NCBI GenBank assembly: GCA_036925085.1
Contig: JAUPFP010000038.1
Coordinates: 976,001 to 1,040,000, forward strand
DNA from: Brachycybe producta
Lineage: Eukaryota > Arthropoda > Diplopoda > Playtdesmida > Andrognathidae
Length of the DNA: 64,000 nt
Reading direction: 5' to 3'
In this document: piece after piece, positions 1 through 13,010 of the stretch
How positions within the stretch are numbered: position 1 is the first letter of the stretch
How the letters are laid out: each line of letters opens with the position of its first letter
The notes under the pieces: generated by a model
Databases searched by the model: none
Seen by the model: the letters and a program-made list of their open reading frames with translations, nothing else
What the model was told of the DNA's origin: nothing
Program-made: the position numbers and the translations under genes

Positions 1-746
1 TTTAAAAAGAATAACCAAAGTATATATACAAATTTTAGGACACACTGTATTTCCAAAATCGAAGGTATTTTCTTCTTTCTTTCTTTCTTTTGTGAATAGA
101 AAAAAGGAAATAAGGTGGGAGGGTCTAATACCTTATGTTAAAAGATACTGGTAAATATAAGCTAACAAACATACATTACACACAAAAAAACCCTTGATAT
201 TTCACAGTAAACAACATCAGTCAATACCCAATAAATACGAGGTCAACAACGTCAAATTTCAAATTGAAATTTCCATTCAAGTTTTACAAAATTGACCCTT
301 CTTCAAAAAAAGTGGTTCATATGGTTGAATAATTTTCCATTTCAACTGTGTTTCATTTATTTTGAGTTATATTTATCCAAAAGTAGCCTATTATAAAACA
401 TAATTTCGAGAAAGAGAAGAGCTATTCAAACATATTTGAAATTGCATCTTTTTTTTTTGTTGTAAAAGAAAGATGCAATTTAAAAATATTTTGACTGAAA
501 AAAAAAACACAAAGAGAGAGAGATAACCGAAAATACTAGTAATTGAAGTCGACGTATATAATGTACAGTTAGTCGGGAGCTTCAATTACTCTTATTTTGC
601 TGTCTACTTTTTTTTTCTTCCATTTGACCAAATCTCATTGACCAAATTACACAAATTTCTCCTATTTCTAAAGCTCTTTTCTCCACCACCACACTCAATA
701 CATATATATTGCACTTTTGAAAGAGACAGAAAAGTTCAAAGAATGA

Positions 747-890
<144 letters not shown>

Positions 891-1262
891 TCCCTTTTGA
901 TTATTTCTCCCTATAGGCCCACACTGTGTTAGATAGTTTCGGCAATCTAACTGACTCTAGAGAGGATTAATTAAGACCTGAGGGATTTTATTTTCTTCCA
1001 TTTTCTTAAACGAGCCCACAAAATAAAAAGAATTTCTACTGTGGCCCACATTAAGCTCGAGGGGCCACCCATTTTTTTTTTCTTTCAAGAATTCCTTCTT
1101 TCTCCTTGTATAAAAAAAGAATGAATGTCTCATTCAACCATCACTTGAGTGACTCGTTATATGGACGAATAATCACTAATTGATCTCTTTTACTAAACTA
1201 TAAAACAGCTTCCGAACTTCAATAAAGCATGAAACTTAAATTAGAAATTTTCGTATTTAAAT

Positions 1263-1690
1263 TTAAGGTGGCTGAATAGATGTTTATTTTGTTTTTGTCC
1301 TCCAGGATGGCGCGCGCCTGCGTGGCTATTATGTTAAGCGAACGTTTTTTAGGAGAAACATTACAAAAAAATTCAAAGTGTTTTAGAAACTAGAATAGTT
1401 GATGATAATGCTGAGTGTTTTTTTTTTAAATGATGATATCTTTAAAAATGAACTTTTTATGAGTCTGAAAAACGCGAAAATGAAATAAATATTAATGAAA
1501 AAACCTAAAATCGGGTCATTTTCAACCTGAACTATAAATTGTTTATTTATGTTTGTAAAAAAAAATGTCGCTTGCATCCAGGATAATTTCTCAAAAATAT
1601 CTATGGAGCATGGGCCAACACAGTTTGTCAGTGGTATCATCCGGCAGGAGTGAGGGGAAACAAAAATAATTATCTATTCAGCCACCATAA
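1263..1690. mobile_element. MITE with AAGGTGGCTGAATAGA ends
   Basis: Left end TTAAGGTGGCTGAATAGA and right end TCTATTCAGCCACCATAA are inverted repeats. The interior contains GTGTTTTAGAAACTAGAATAG, a segment shared with family A. A shorter relative is at 3552-3768. Confidence 0.75.
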
Positions 1691-2465
1691 GATGAGAACA
1701 GATGGATTCATCAAAATAAACTGCAGCCATTTTAATACATGAATCCATTATGGAGCTAGAAAAGACAAAAAAATAATGCTGATTTTCATAATATACAAGT
1801 CAGCAATTTGAATGATAACTAAACTAGGGGATATTGCAAGGTCCATATATACATGTCTATTGGAGGCTAAATGTTAAAGATGGTCATCTTATATTGTCCA
1901 GTCATGCATGGACAAATAAGTCTTTCGTAAAATACACAGAGAGACCCAGATAGAACCCATTAAGAAGCACTGAAGCACGTTTATTATCCTTCTAAAACAG
2001 TTCCCAACAATTCCAAAAAGAACATAATTCTTCCACTAAGCAGCTCTATATATAATCCACGTACATATGTTATCGTCAAACTGAAAAAAATCAGTCAATC
2101 TGTAAATTCACTAGCCAATTTGTAATACCAGTCCAAGTGTAAAATATTTAAAACAAGACAATCTACAAAATGTCAAGACAATATAGAGATTAGAATAGGT
2201 CACATTAATTGTGTTAATTGTTTAACAATGTGAAAATTTAATATTTAGAAATGATTTTTTTATTGCAAACTAACTAGTAAATTTACAGAATGACTTATTT
2301 TCCACTTTGGTTGTTATAAAAAGGACTCTATGGTAGTAAACAATATACTGAGGAGAGAATACAACCGAAGACCCATTATTTTATTTTGTAAAGAGAGAGA
2401 AAGTTTTCAAATTCACATAAAAACAAGCTTATTTTAAAATATACTGTATATCAACATGACAATAC

Positions 2466-2575
2466 CTTTCTGGAAGAGATTGATCCACCTTTCTAGTTTC
2501 TAAAAAAAATGCAAGTGGGAAATTTTTTCAATTTTTCAATTTTCAAAAGCTTCGTGCTACACTTTAAACCACCAT
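2466..2575. mobile_element. Family A MITE, right-arm fragment
   Basis: CCACCTTTCTAGTTTCTAAA and the terminal CACTTTAAACCACC are the family A right arm. The left arm is missing. Confidence 0.55.
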
Positions 2576-3551
2576 AAATAGAAAATTATTTAAGATAAAT
2601 ATATATAGTTTTAGTTAAATTATCGATTCCAAATGAACAGAAAAATGGAAAGTAGGGGAACGATGACATTAAACGATCTAAAAGTCTAGAAAAACAAAGA
2701 AGTGACCCAAACCAACTGAACGGTTGACATCATCAAGAATAAACCTAAAAAAAAAGAAGTACCAAAGAAGAAAAGGAATCGAATTTGCTTCTATATTCGA
2801 CGACATTCTATTCTCTCTACTCGTCACACATAAAGATTTTTAGAACCGGAAATAAACATAGAATAACAACAAACAAACAAAAAATCAAAGCTATTTTCAT
2901 TGTTTGTCACAAATTCTCTCTTTCTTTGTGACATTTTCTATATAAAAGCAGAAGATGTTTTCAAAAGTAGGTTCTAAACTAGCAAATTTAAAGCCGAAAA
3001 CATCATCATCATCATCATGAATGATGAACTTCAGTAGAAATAATAATATATAAATAAGACTCAACACAGCAGAAAAATAAATGTAGATCACATTTGATTT
3101 GATTTGATCAGAAAAGAAGAGTAAATAAAAATTTCAACAAAAATGTTTATTTGAATGGAAAAAAAGAAAGAAATGAATGTAGATTGGAAATAGAAGAGTG
3201 TATTTATGTATATAATATGTAAAGATGGATAAGGACCTTCAGGCACAAAATAAGGAGATTTCAGGGTAGGAAGATCTAGGGGCTGTGTGTATGTATGTTG
3301 GGGGGGGGGGAGAGGATTTTTTAGATGAAAAAAAAAACTACAAGAATGGAGTCTTAACAGAGTGAAATGAACTTATGAAGAAAAAAATAAGTTGCTTCTT
3401 CTTCTCTTGTATTTTCACAAAATCTGAAGTTCTCTCTCTCTCCTTTTGGAATATAAGGGTCCAAATTCATGAAGAAAAAACTAAGCACTCGAATTTCATA
3501 TTGAACATCTTTAGACAAGATTCCAACATAGGAAAAAAAAAACCTTGATTT

Positions 3552-3768
3552 ACTTCAGGTGGCTAAATAGATATTTATTTTGTTTTTGTACTCCCAGATG
3601 GCGCGCCTGCGTTACTATTATGTTCTCTTCGCCCACCTGCGGTTTATTAAAAAAAATTATGTTTTTCAAACGAATGTTTTTTCAGGAGAAACATACGAAG
3701 TGTTTTTATTAACTAGAATAGTTGGTGATAATGCTCAAAGTTTTTTCATCTTTCCAGCCACCTGAAGT
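3552..3768. mobile_element. Short MITE, relative of the 1263 element
   Basis: Perfect 13 bp inverted ends: ACTTCAGGTGGCT at 3552 and AGCCACCTGAAGT ending at 3768. The interior GATATTTATTTTGTTTTTG and ATGGCGCGCCTGCG segments match 1263-1690. Confidence 0.8.
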
Positions 3769-3901
3769 TGCTTTGAAGAATGTTTTTTTTTTTTTCAATA
3801 TTGAAACCTTACTCAGAGACTTCAAAAGTTAAAAACGTACAAGTGCTAAGTTTTTTTTTCTTGAATTCTGGCCCATACAAAAATCCAAAAGAAATGCATG
3901 C

Positions 3902-3904
<3 letters not shown>

Positions 3905-3951
<47 letters not shown>
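3905..3951. repeat. (TC)n microsatellite
   Basis: A pure TC run of about 47 bp. Confidence 0.95.
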
Positions 3952-3954
<3 letters not shown>

Positions 3955-5088
3955 TAATATGATCAGAGACTTATTTATACAGAAAAGACGATTTATGAAA
4001 ATTCCACAGCTTCCACCCTCCCGTTCCCTACCACCTCCACCCCCCCCCACCCAAAAAAAACTTTTCATATACATGTAGTAGGCCTACAAGACTTTAGTGG
4101 AGTTCGACTTCATATATATATTACCGAGATTCCTTTTACTGGTTCTTCACTCCCAATCTCCCACAACCAAACTCCTTTTTTTTTCTACCAAAGTCATTCC
4201 TCCGCTGAATCTCAAAGAAATACCAAAACCCAAGTTTAGTTTAAGTGCAACAAAAGAATGAAGAAGAACGACGTCAACCCCTCCCCCTTTCACAATCCTA
4301 TTCCTTACTCACTGAATATATTATACAATGTGTTCATAAAAGTAATATTTGCAAGAAGACCATGCGCGCAAAAATATCTTATATTGATTTGCATTGCATT
4401 TGCTTAATGCATTACATTACAAGGAATTTAGACACACCCAGTGTGGTATATACAGACAGCCATATGCTAACAACAAATAGTCAAAATACATCTCTCTCTC
4501 TCTCAAAAGCAAAGTAAAAATACACACAAAATGAAGAATTGGATTGCAAATAAAAAAGAAGGAAAAAAAAAATGAAAAGATTCAAACAGGAATCCCGATA
4601 TCTCTCTCTCTCTATTGTAAAGAAATGTTTATAACAATCGATTTTAATTTATTTCACTGAAAAGTAATTCACAAAATGTTCTTAGAATAAATAAGAAATC
4701 TGCATAGTTAATTCTAAGGACATCTTCACCTGTCTATTTTTAGAGCAAGCAGGTGGTTGGTTCTTCTTCATTTACCTTTTTCTCCTTGCATCCCTCCTTA
4801 TCACCTGAGAGAAATCTTAAAATTTCCACCACACTTCCCCCCATCCACAAATAAAATTAACGAACTAATAAACGTACAAAATAAACTAAACGAATTACAA
4901 TTATTTGTAACTGATTTGAATTTAAATATGTAAAATTAATTAAAATAAATTAATTTTATATTTTTAATTCCAATTCATTTTATATAAAAGTTTTCCGAAA
5001 TTTGTGGAGACATCTCAAATTTTCCCAGGAAGCTCTACTCCCCCACTGGTTCAGAAACCCAGCTTTAGAGTTAACCGGGTAGGAGGAT

Positions 5089-5194
5089 ATCTGGTTCAGG
5101 CGTGACTAAATCAATGAAACTAATAAAAAATCGGGGGTTTGCTTAAGCAAGCTCCAGTTTTTATCAGTTTCATCAATTTAGCTAAAACCCAGAT
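5089..5194. repeat. Hairpin-forming inverted repeat
   Basis: GACTAAATCAATGAAACTAA pairs with the inverse of TTATCAGTTTCATCAATTTA. The arms extend outward to ATCTGGTT and AACCCAGAT. Probably a small MITE. Confidence 0.6.
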
Positions 5195-5210
5195 GATTGG
5201 TATTTTTAAT

Positions 5211-5562
5211 GGGCGAGTGCAGACGACTGACAGTCGGTGACGGACTAGATTGTGGTAAGGTCAGCGCACATAACCGACAGTCTGTCAGATGTCGGAGGCC
5301 GACAAACCGCAAGTGCACACGACCGTCAGTTTGTCGGTGATTGAGCATGTGTGTGGATGCCTGCCATCATGCACGTGCACTGTCCAGAACCTAATGTATG
5401 TAAACACTATAAACCCGCTCGACTAAACAGTAGTTTGTGTGCGACTCCACGGCCGTGTGCAGGTGCTCCATCCCACCGCCGACGAAGCTATACTGTTCAT
5501 ACTGACCGACTCAACTGTCTGGCATTGTCTACCGCCGACATGCCTGTCGTCTGCGCTAGCCC
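5211..5562. mobile_element. MITE with GGGCGAGTGCAGACGAC ends
   Basis: The left end GGGCGAGTGCAGACGACTG matches the inverse of the right end, GGGCTAGCGCAGACGACAG. It is GC-richer than its surroundings and carries dispersed CCGACA/TGTCGG motifs. The 99-codon open frame inside is spurious. Confidence 0.75.
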
Positions 5563-6430
5563 TTCGTTTTCCAAAATTTATATTAATCAGAAGCTACGTG
5601 GCAACTCAGTAATTTTAGACGTTTTCTATAAATTGTTTCCCGTTTCTTGAATAAAATAAATTTAAGCTTAATCTTTTTCTCAGCTTGCTGATTAATTATT
5701 ATTGGAAATTTTGGAAGATAATTTTGTTCTTATAAAATAGAACAGTCAAAATTTGCAACATTTTCACAAACGGTTTTCAAAGCATCTTTAAAACAAATAT
5801 AAGGATTTGTTTTGTTTTCATGTTATTTGTGTGATCTTTCTACTCGTTTGTTCTAACAAAAGAACCATTTATTTTATGAAATAATTGTCAGTATGGATTC
5901 TCTAAGGATTCCTACACGAGATAAGACTATGATTTAAAGTGCACATTACAAAGGGAGAGAGACATTACATTTGTGTGTGTGTCCTGTTGTTACTATGGAA
6001 CTGAAATTTCTCTTTTTTTACGAAGATAAATTTAGAGAGAGATCATGGCCGATCTCTCAGAACCCACCTGAAAACAATTTATGATAACATAAAGTACACG
6101 TTATTTTTTCCGTATGTGTGTCTGTGACATCAATTTACTTTAACTGCATTGGTTTGTTCTCAAATTCACGTACAAATCCAAACAATATGCTGATCTCATA
6201 TATAAAAGTTCCAACATAATGTATGTCAGTTTGTAACCAGGTGTGTAAACAAATATTTCTGGACTTCATTCAAGAAGTTTTTTTTTTATAAGTTGAAGTA
6301 ATTCAATAAGTTTTTGTTTCCAAACTCAAGAAAACTTTTAAAAATCTTGGTATTTACCATAAATAGAAATTTGTGTTTTTGGTCACTAACAATATTAAAA
6401 AAAAAAGAACTTGATGCGAAATTCAGGAAC

Positions 6431-6489
6431 AAATATTTCCAATTCTCTTTTAATTTTCTCAAAAAATTAAATGAGAATTGGAAATATTT
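6431..6489. repeat. Short hairpin
   Basis: AAATATTTCCAATTCTC and GAGAATTGGAAATATTT are perfect inverted arms around a loop of about 24 nt. Confidence 0.8.
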
Positions 6490-6504
6490 TTTAAGTGTAA
6501 ACGC

Positions 6505-6745
6505 CACTCAAATGCGTCTTAGAAAATAAAAGGGTAGATCAATCACTTAATGGTATTTTTACGTTGATATCTTACAAAATAAACTTTTTATGTCCATTTA
6601 AAAATGACTGAACTTTAAACAGACGATTTTTTTTAAATTTTTTGCCTATAAAAAGTTTAATTTGAAAGATATCAACATGAAAATACCCTTAATTATGAGC
6701 TAGATATGACAGTCTTATTCCATTTGTGTAATGAGACCCCCCCAT
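6505..6745. mobile_element. Degenerate family A MITE
   Basis: GGTAGATCAATCACTTAA, GATATCTTACAAAATAAAC and the inverse TTTGAAAGATATCAACATG give the two family A arms. The outer ends are eroded. Confidence 0.7.
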
Positions 6746-7281
6746 GCAGTTTCTTACAAATGTTCCCAATTTGTGACTGAACTTTCAGAAGTCCAAGATT
6801 AGCACAAAAAATACTAAACAAGCATTGTATCATTTCGATCCTCTTCTATCTAAAATCAATTCCTAAGTTTCCTGAGACAACGGAAGTTATTTGAAGAAGA
6901 ATATGAAGAAAAAAATCTTTAAAAGCACATCCAAAATGTATTGTCTCTATGTGATGTCCGTTTTTGTTTTCACTTTGCCTGCCTTGAATGCCTTTCTAAG
7001 CCAATTTCTGTTTGACAACTATATCGATTTTTCTCGTCAATTGGAGATAAAAAACATGAAAATCACGGATTCATAAAAAATGATCCCAGATGGGTTTTTT
7101 TTCTTTTCTTTTCTATTCTGAGTATAATGTATATATACGCAATATATTCGACAATTTTATATTCACAACCCTTTTTTTTTGCTTCATGATTCTGTGTCAT
7201 ATAATTTAACCTTCCAAAACACAGTTAAACTTAATGTACCATAGATAAATACGATTTAAAATATGGTCACTTATACCTATA

Positions 7282-8091
7282 GTTTCCACCACAAAAAGTA
7301 ACTGCAGTTACATAATCACGGTTATAGTTAACTGCAGACAAGCAGGAAGTTGTACTTGTGTGTGTTTCCATTTTTAAAACACTAATATTTCGTTTCCACT
7401 ACAAAAGTTAACGGCAGTTAAAACGTTAACCACAGTTAATTTTCTAATGGAAACGAATGTGCCCACATTAAGTATGGCTAATTTTCTGAACAATGGAGTT
7501 AACTCTACTCATCAGTCTACTGCATTGACACAATGTGGTTGACCATATTATTGAATGGTTAAATACATCACTTCCTGTGTTCAAACCAATTTTCTAGCCT
7601 ACAAATTACATGAAGGATAGTGAGAATAGTCAGTTTTTGACTGACTGAATGAGGAATGAAAATTTCACAAAATGCACAACAGTTTAACAGGAAGTGACAC
7701 AAAATTATTTAACCACAGGTAATTAAGTCTCTTGTTAAATGGAAACACACAAAAGTAACTGCAGTTAATTTTTGTAGTGAAAATATGAAGTAGATTTGTG
7801 TCACTTGATGTTCACAGTTCTGCATTTTTCCGAAATTTTCTTTCGTCATACAGTCCACAAAAATTGACTGTTCTCATTATCCACCACGTTGTTTGTAGTC
7901 TAAATTTGTTTGAATACAGGAAGTGACGTATTTAACCATTGAATAATGTTAAACACATGACATTGATCAATGCAGTTGAGTTAACTCCACTGTTCAGAAA
8001 TTTAACAATGGTTAATGTAACCAAATTTTTATCCACTAAAAAACTAACCGTGGTTAACTTTTTAACTGCAGTTAATATTTGTAGTGAAAAC
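7282..8091. mobile_element. Foldback element cluster with AACTGCAGTTA motifs
   Basis: Ends of the form GTTTCCACTACAAAAGTTAAC occur at 7282 and 7392. Their inverses (GTTAATTTTTGTAGTGAAAA type) end at about 7783 and 8091. Two nested or overlapping copies of one family are likely. Internal arms also pair: GTTAACTCTACTCATCAG with the GATCAATGCAGTTGAGTTAA region, and CAGGAAGTG segments. Confidence 0.7.
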
Positions 8092-9349
8092 GAGGAATTA
8101 CTATGGAAATAATGATAACCATATTTTGATAACAAATGGTAAGAAGAACTTATGATGATAATAGTAAGGTATATACAGTTATTTAGCGCGCTTTTAAAAT
8201 TTGCATCTCTTAATTAGAATCCAAGGCATAAATCATTTTTCACCCTTTGATTTACATGACAATACAAAGGTTTTTAAAACATGTCAAAAATATGTGTATT
8301 TATCTCAGTTGTTAAGAAAAAGAAATCAAATTTCGTGACTTCAATATTAATTTGTTTCTACATATTATTAAAATAACACATTCTGAGAAAAGACATAGAA
8401 CGACAAAAAAAAGTTAAAGAAATTCGTCATTTTTACCAGTAGCGCCTACTATAAGTAATATTTTTCATAGATGTAATACATTAATTTATAATCTGAGAGA
8501 AATAACAGCATCATAATTAAATATGACGGCAGCCTTCAATTAAAAAAAAGCGACAGAATAAGCAAAAAAAATGACAATGGGATGGAATGATAGAAAAAGA
8601 AGAGAGAAAAAATTGTCACTTCCTTCGAATTTCAATGTGCTTTTTTGGTACAATTAAATTAAAGAAAATGACATAGAAAGAGAGTTAGAGAGAGATTGAA
8701 AATGAGAGAGAGAGATATATATAGAAAGAGACAAAGATAATTACAATTGCAAAGGCAAATGCGAAACAATCATCATTTTTGACTCGGAAGGAAATTTAAA
8801 TATAGAAATAATAAATGGAAGAAACTCAGGAAATTTCAAATAATAATTATTTATTTGCGACTGGCATCAAAAGAATTGTTAGTTAGTCAATTGAAAATTC
8901 TCTCTCTTAGCTTTCACATTTTTATTCTTCTTAAATTCAATATAAATTTGCAATTTCATACAATTGTGCTGAATAATCATAAAATACAATAATAACTTCA
9001 GTAAATTCTACAAACAAATCTACGAACATATTTTTAAGGCTAAAATCTAGATTAATAAGGACCTTCCTTTAGTTTTTAAGAAGGAATTTGAAGAAAAAAA
9101 AAATTCAAAAGTTTCTATGAAATTCCACAATTATATTTCATCATTATATTTTTAAAGCCGTTTAAAAATAACTTGTTTTTGTTTATCACTTTAAATAAAT
9201 AACTGAACAATGATTTTAATAGATGTGGATGTCATTATCGTTAGAAACTAGAAAAATTGTGACCAAAGAAAAATCATTATTTTTAATATTTTTTGTCTTG
9301 TGTAACGGATGGAATTAAGATTGTACACAAATTGAGAATGATTTCAATT

Positions 9350-10050
9350 TTCTAGTCGGCTAAAAATATTTCAGTCCACTAGAAATTTAGTAGACTCAAA
9401 ATTATATAAAACTAAGTGAACCTTTTAGTTTTAGTTCCCCCTCGATGGTATCTCAACCTTGCAGTGGTGTGGGGGGTGGGGCTTGCCTACTCTGACGACC
9501 TCGAGAGCTATACCGGCGGTAGCATAGCTACCAGAAGGGCCACCCAAGCCGGGCAGGTCTTCGTGAGGTAGGAGTTAGACTAAGAGAAGGACAACCTAGG
9601 AGAAGGTAACTCCGATACAAATCCCTGGTAAAGGTTAGCAGCTCTATCAGTACTAGTAGAAGGCATAATCCAGATGAATACAAGTGAGATCACAATGATT
9701 AGAGGGTTGTATTCCTGCAATACAGAAGGCAAGGGGAAACCACTGCATAAATTTCCCAAGTATACAGCAAATACAATTGCTGTGGAACCAGTCCAAGGAC
9801 TGAATGACAAGAAGAAGTAGTTTTAGTTATATATCTGAGTATATGATGGAAGCTATACGATTTGGGGTTGAGGAGTTAATTGCTTCAACTAATTCGACTA
9901 ATTAGTTAATTTACTAATTATTAAAATTTTAGCTTGAAGTAGGAAAAATTCCCCCAAATTACTGTGCGGGCAGTGCAGAAAAGCATTCTTTAGTTGTTTG
10001 TTGTAGATTTTTAGTCGACTAAAATATAAAATTAGTCAACTAAACTAAAA
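9350..10050. mobile_element. Degenerate TAGTCGACTAAA-type palindromic element
   Basis: TAGTCGGCTAAAAATA near 9354 and TTTTAGTCGACTAAAATATA near 10010 are inverted relatives, with further TTAGTCAACTAAAC and TCGACTAATTAG motifs between. This resembles hAT-like ends. It is interrupted by the retroposon at 9437-9817. Confidence 0.45.
9437..9817 (+). mobile_element. 381 bp retroposon (SINE or truncated LINE) with 11 bp TSD
   Basis: The direct repeat TAGTTTTAGTT flanks it exactly at 9426-9436 and 9818-9828. It begins CCCCCTCGATGGTATCTC and ends in a simple ACAAGAAGAAG tail. It is much GC-richer than its surroundings. No coding capacity is evident. Target duplication plus a simple-sequence tail indicate retroposition; I cannot assign the family. 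Confidence 0.75.
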
Positions 10051-10344
10051 ACAATCGATTTTCTAATGAGTTTGCATTTCGTTTGATACATAATGTGGCT
10101 TTGAGACGGATATCGAGTGTCCAACGTTCGACATTGAATGATATTAGAAGGCATTCGGGGCAGTTGTCGGTTTCCTTGTCCCACGTCAAACGGCCCCTCC
10201 AACATTGGAATGTGTTCATCCAATCGTTCTAACCAATGTTGGACAAACCACAGTCTGACCTGTTCATCAATTGCAAACGTTGGATCCAACGTCACATATC
10301 GGAAATTCGAATTCGATCAAGTGATTGAGCTACTAAATAATTAA

Positions 10345-10408
10345 GTTTCTAAAAATACCTCCAAGTTTCTCTTCGAGACGCATTTACACTTTAAAATCCA
10401 CCTTAAAT
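10345..10408. mobile_element. Family A MITE terminal fragment
   Basis: AAGTTTCTCTTCGAGACG, then TTTACACTTTAAAATCCACC, is the family A right terminus. Confidence 0.5.
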
Positions 10409-11528
10409 TATGGAAACTATTCAAGTAGTTTTTCTATGAAACGATATTTTTCTGTTACTTTTCCTACTTGATATCCATCATTTATAAATAATCTTATTTC
10501 TTTTTTCTGTGCACGTAACACACATTATTAAAGAACAAAAAACAACAACAAAGAAAAGAAGATGGTCGTCAAAAATGTTCATCTTATATATAATAGATAA
10601 TATAAAAAGGTATATAAAGGAAAACAACAACAACAAAAAAAAGGTTGTCATGGAAACAGCTCTGAAGATGTTTTTGGAAACCGGAGGCAAAAGCCATTTT
10701 CGTGCCAAGGGTCACAATTTTGAGCTTAGCAATTTAAAATCACTGAGATTTAGCAAAGAGAGGGGGGGGGGGAAGATGGAACCCGCTTTTATAACTTGAA
10801 GAGGGTCTTCTTCTTCGTCTCTTTTTCAAATACCAACGTTTTTATTATATAATAATACATAGTGAGAATCGAAAGGTTTTCATTCAAACAATTGAAGGAT
10901 TTAAGAGAAGAAACCCCTCTTTTCCTTCCTCTTCTAAGTTATTTTACAGATAGTAAAAAAATACCTCTCAGTAGTTTTACTCTCAATAGGAAGAGAGAGA
11001 GAGTGTCTGAATTTGAGGCTAAAAAAGGAAAAAAATGATTTTGTCTGAATTTCTAGACAATAGAGAGAGAGAGAGTGAGTGAGTCTTAACTATTCTTAAT
11101 TCTACAGAAAAGAGGTTGGAATATGGGCTGCACTATAATAAAAAAGGTCCATAAAGAATGCACGGAAACGTTCGAAAATTGCTCTTAAGCTTTAGTTTTT
11201 TTCTTTTCTTCGGTAGACTAACGAGTCTTCTACTTTTCGAACCACTTTTCAAAGATTAAACTACTTTAACATTTCTCTCAATATATATTAAGAAATTATC
11301 GGTCTTCTACGAAAAACCAAAGAGTAATAAAAATGAACCCCGACTTTATCCATTACATTAATAATTAAGCACAAACTTTATTAAGTTTTTAGCTGGAAAT
11401 GGATTACTTTCGAAAGAAATAACAACTCAACTAATAAACATTGGTAAATTTTGCTATAAAGTATACACACAACAGGAACAAAAAACGAAAACGTGAAATT
11501 TAACCATTTTTAGAATCGTATCAGGGTC

Positions 11529-12384
11529 CAGGGTGGCAGTGATTTAAATAATGATTTAAATCAATTGATTTTTTTAAAAAAATCAAATGATTTTTTTAAA
11601 AAATATTCATATTTATTTAAACATTTAAATTATACAATAAAAAGAAAACAGTTCCCAGGATTTTTCTTTATGTTTATAAAAATAAAGTCGGGTGGTAGTC
11701 CTTTTGTTAATGCATTATTTTTGGGAAGATAGATATGCTTGAGGAAGTATCCCCAAATGACTGGTGGAAATCATTACAGGGACACATTGATATAAATAGC
11801 AATAGTAATCTATTTAAGAGCCTCCGAGGTAAACTGTGTTAAGTCACCAAATCTATATTTTACATGAAGAGTAATTTGAAAGTTTTCCTCTTCATTGAAG
11901 GAATAGGACTTAACATGGTATAAAACCATCTAGCAGCCTATGTGTAAAACTGTGGACTTAACACTGTTCGCCACTGATGAAACTTGACAATCTGTTTAAA
12001 AACACGAATTTTATATCGTATGAAGATGTAAAAAATCGTGTTTTTTTTTTTAAAAAGTGACAACACATTTTAACTCTGAGACACTGATTTGCTCTGGGAA
12101 CTGAAAAGGCTGCAAAGCTCGTGTTTATGTTCAGAATGTTAAATTAAAAGTGCTTGAAACTTATTATTTTCAAATTTGAATGTTTCTTAACATTTTTTTT
12201 CTCTTTATTATTTTACTAACAACTTAACAATTAACAATGTTATTATTACTCATTTTTGCAGACATCATCATAAAAAAATTAATGTTTCACATAAATGAAA
12301 AAAAAATGAAAAAAAATCTGATTTAAATCAAAAAAATCGATTTATTTGATTTTTTTAAAAAAAATCAAAAAAATCAGCCACCCT
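11529..12384. mobile_element. hAT-like element with CAGGGTGGC ends
   Basis: It starts CAGGGTGGCAGTGATTTAAA and ends AAAAAATCAGCCACCCT. Long AT-rich subterminal TTTAAATCAATTGATTTTT repeats occur at both ends. ATCAGGG is present on both sides (11520-11526 and 12385-12391), consistent with a target duplication. No transposase frame is seen. Confidence 0.75.
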
Positions 12385-12386
12385 AT

Positions 12387-13010
12387 CAGGGATGGACACA
12401 TTCGAATCCTCAAAGTCCCACGAAATCTTGAAAAAATATTCCACCTTCGAAAACTCGAATCTTCGCGCTTTTTTCGCACTAGCGTAACTAGGAGGGGGCG
12501 ATCCGCCCCGGGCGGCACTTTCTTGGGGACGGTACCAACGAAAAGAAACGTTTTTTCGTGTCCGAATAGTAGAAGGAGCTTTATAAAACTTTTAAGATGG
12601 ACCAAGTAGAAATTACGAAATTTTTGTCGCTCGCTGCGCTCGCAAAATGTATTCTGCAATCCAAACTCAAGGACCGTCCAGAGCGGCACAAACTCTAGCT
12701 ACAACACTGTTTTTTCGTCTTTCGAATCTTAACCAAAAAAAAACTGTTAAACACTGTTAAAATTAGTTTTAACTTCATTGACGTCCAATAGAAGCGTTCA
12801 CTAACAAAAAAACCGGTGATTGTTGCAACCCGGATCACCAATATTATCACCTTGTGGCGACCCTGAATGCCACACTTGTTTTTATTATTAATAATTTAAT
12901 ATTTCATTAATTTGTATCTTTCTTAATGAGGATTCTTAGAGGATTTTTATATGAAGGATTCGAGAACCTATTCGGATTCGAAAAAGATTTTGGATTCGTC
13001 CCACCTCTAC
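12387..13010. mobile_element. hAT-like element with CAGGGATGGAC ends, interrupted
   Basis: The left end CAGGGATGGACACATTCG and the inverse right end GTAGAGGTGGGACGAATCC are inverted. Paired GAATCCTCAAAG/GAGGATTC and TTCGAA motifs occur inside. Such CAGRGRTGGGACGAATC ends are common for hAT elements. It hosts 12477-12709. Confidence 0.6.
12477..12709. mobile_element. 233 bp hAT MITE with perfect 8 bp TSD
   Basis: TTTTTTCG occurs at 12469-12476 and 12710-12717. Ends are CACTAGCGTAACTAGG and the inverse of the right end, CAGTGTTGTAGCTAG. The interior has CGCCCCGGGCGGC and CGCTCGCTGCGCTCGC. The frames crossing it are spurious. Confidence 0.88.

Larger units (their letters stand above)
3952..7281. 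other. Intergenic, AT-rich
   Basis: Outside the listed hairpins and elements nothing gene-like is seen. 3952-5088, 5563-6430 and 6746-7281 are AT-rich with short TC runs at about 4491 and 4602. The small open frames have no family resemblance. Confidence 0.6.
8092..11519. other. Intergenic
   Basis: 8092-9349 and 10409-11519 hold only short GA runs (8660-8720, 10994, 11063) and A/T tracts. 10051-10344 is GC-richer, contains paired CCAACATTGG/CCAATGTTGG motifs, and may be another decayed element. No family assigned. Confidence 0.5.

Noticed and set aside
7282-8091. CRISPR-like or satellite array of AACTGCAGTTA
   Set aside because: The copies are in inverted positions with irregular spacing and sit at element ends; this is a eukaryotic foldback element.
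9580-9810. A 76-codon minus-strand frame with hydrophobic segments
   Set aside because: It is the reverse of a retroposon body with its own target duplication; no membrane-protein family fits.
9437-9817. A self-cleaving ribozyme (CTGACGA core near 9494)
   Set aside because: No correctly spaced GAAA core or pairing helices for a hammerhead were found.
12342-12689. A 115-codon minus-strand frame
   Set aside because: It lies across hAT-like element ends and shows no protein family resemblance.
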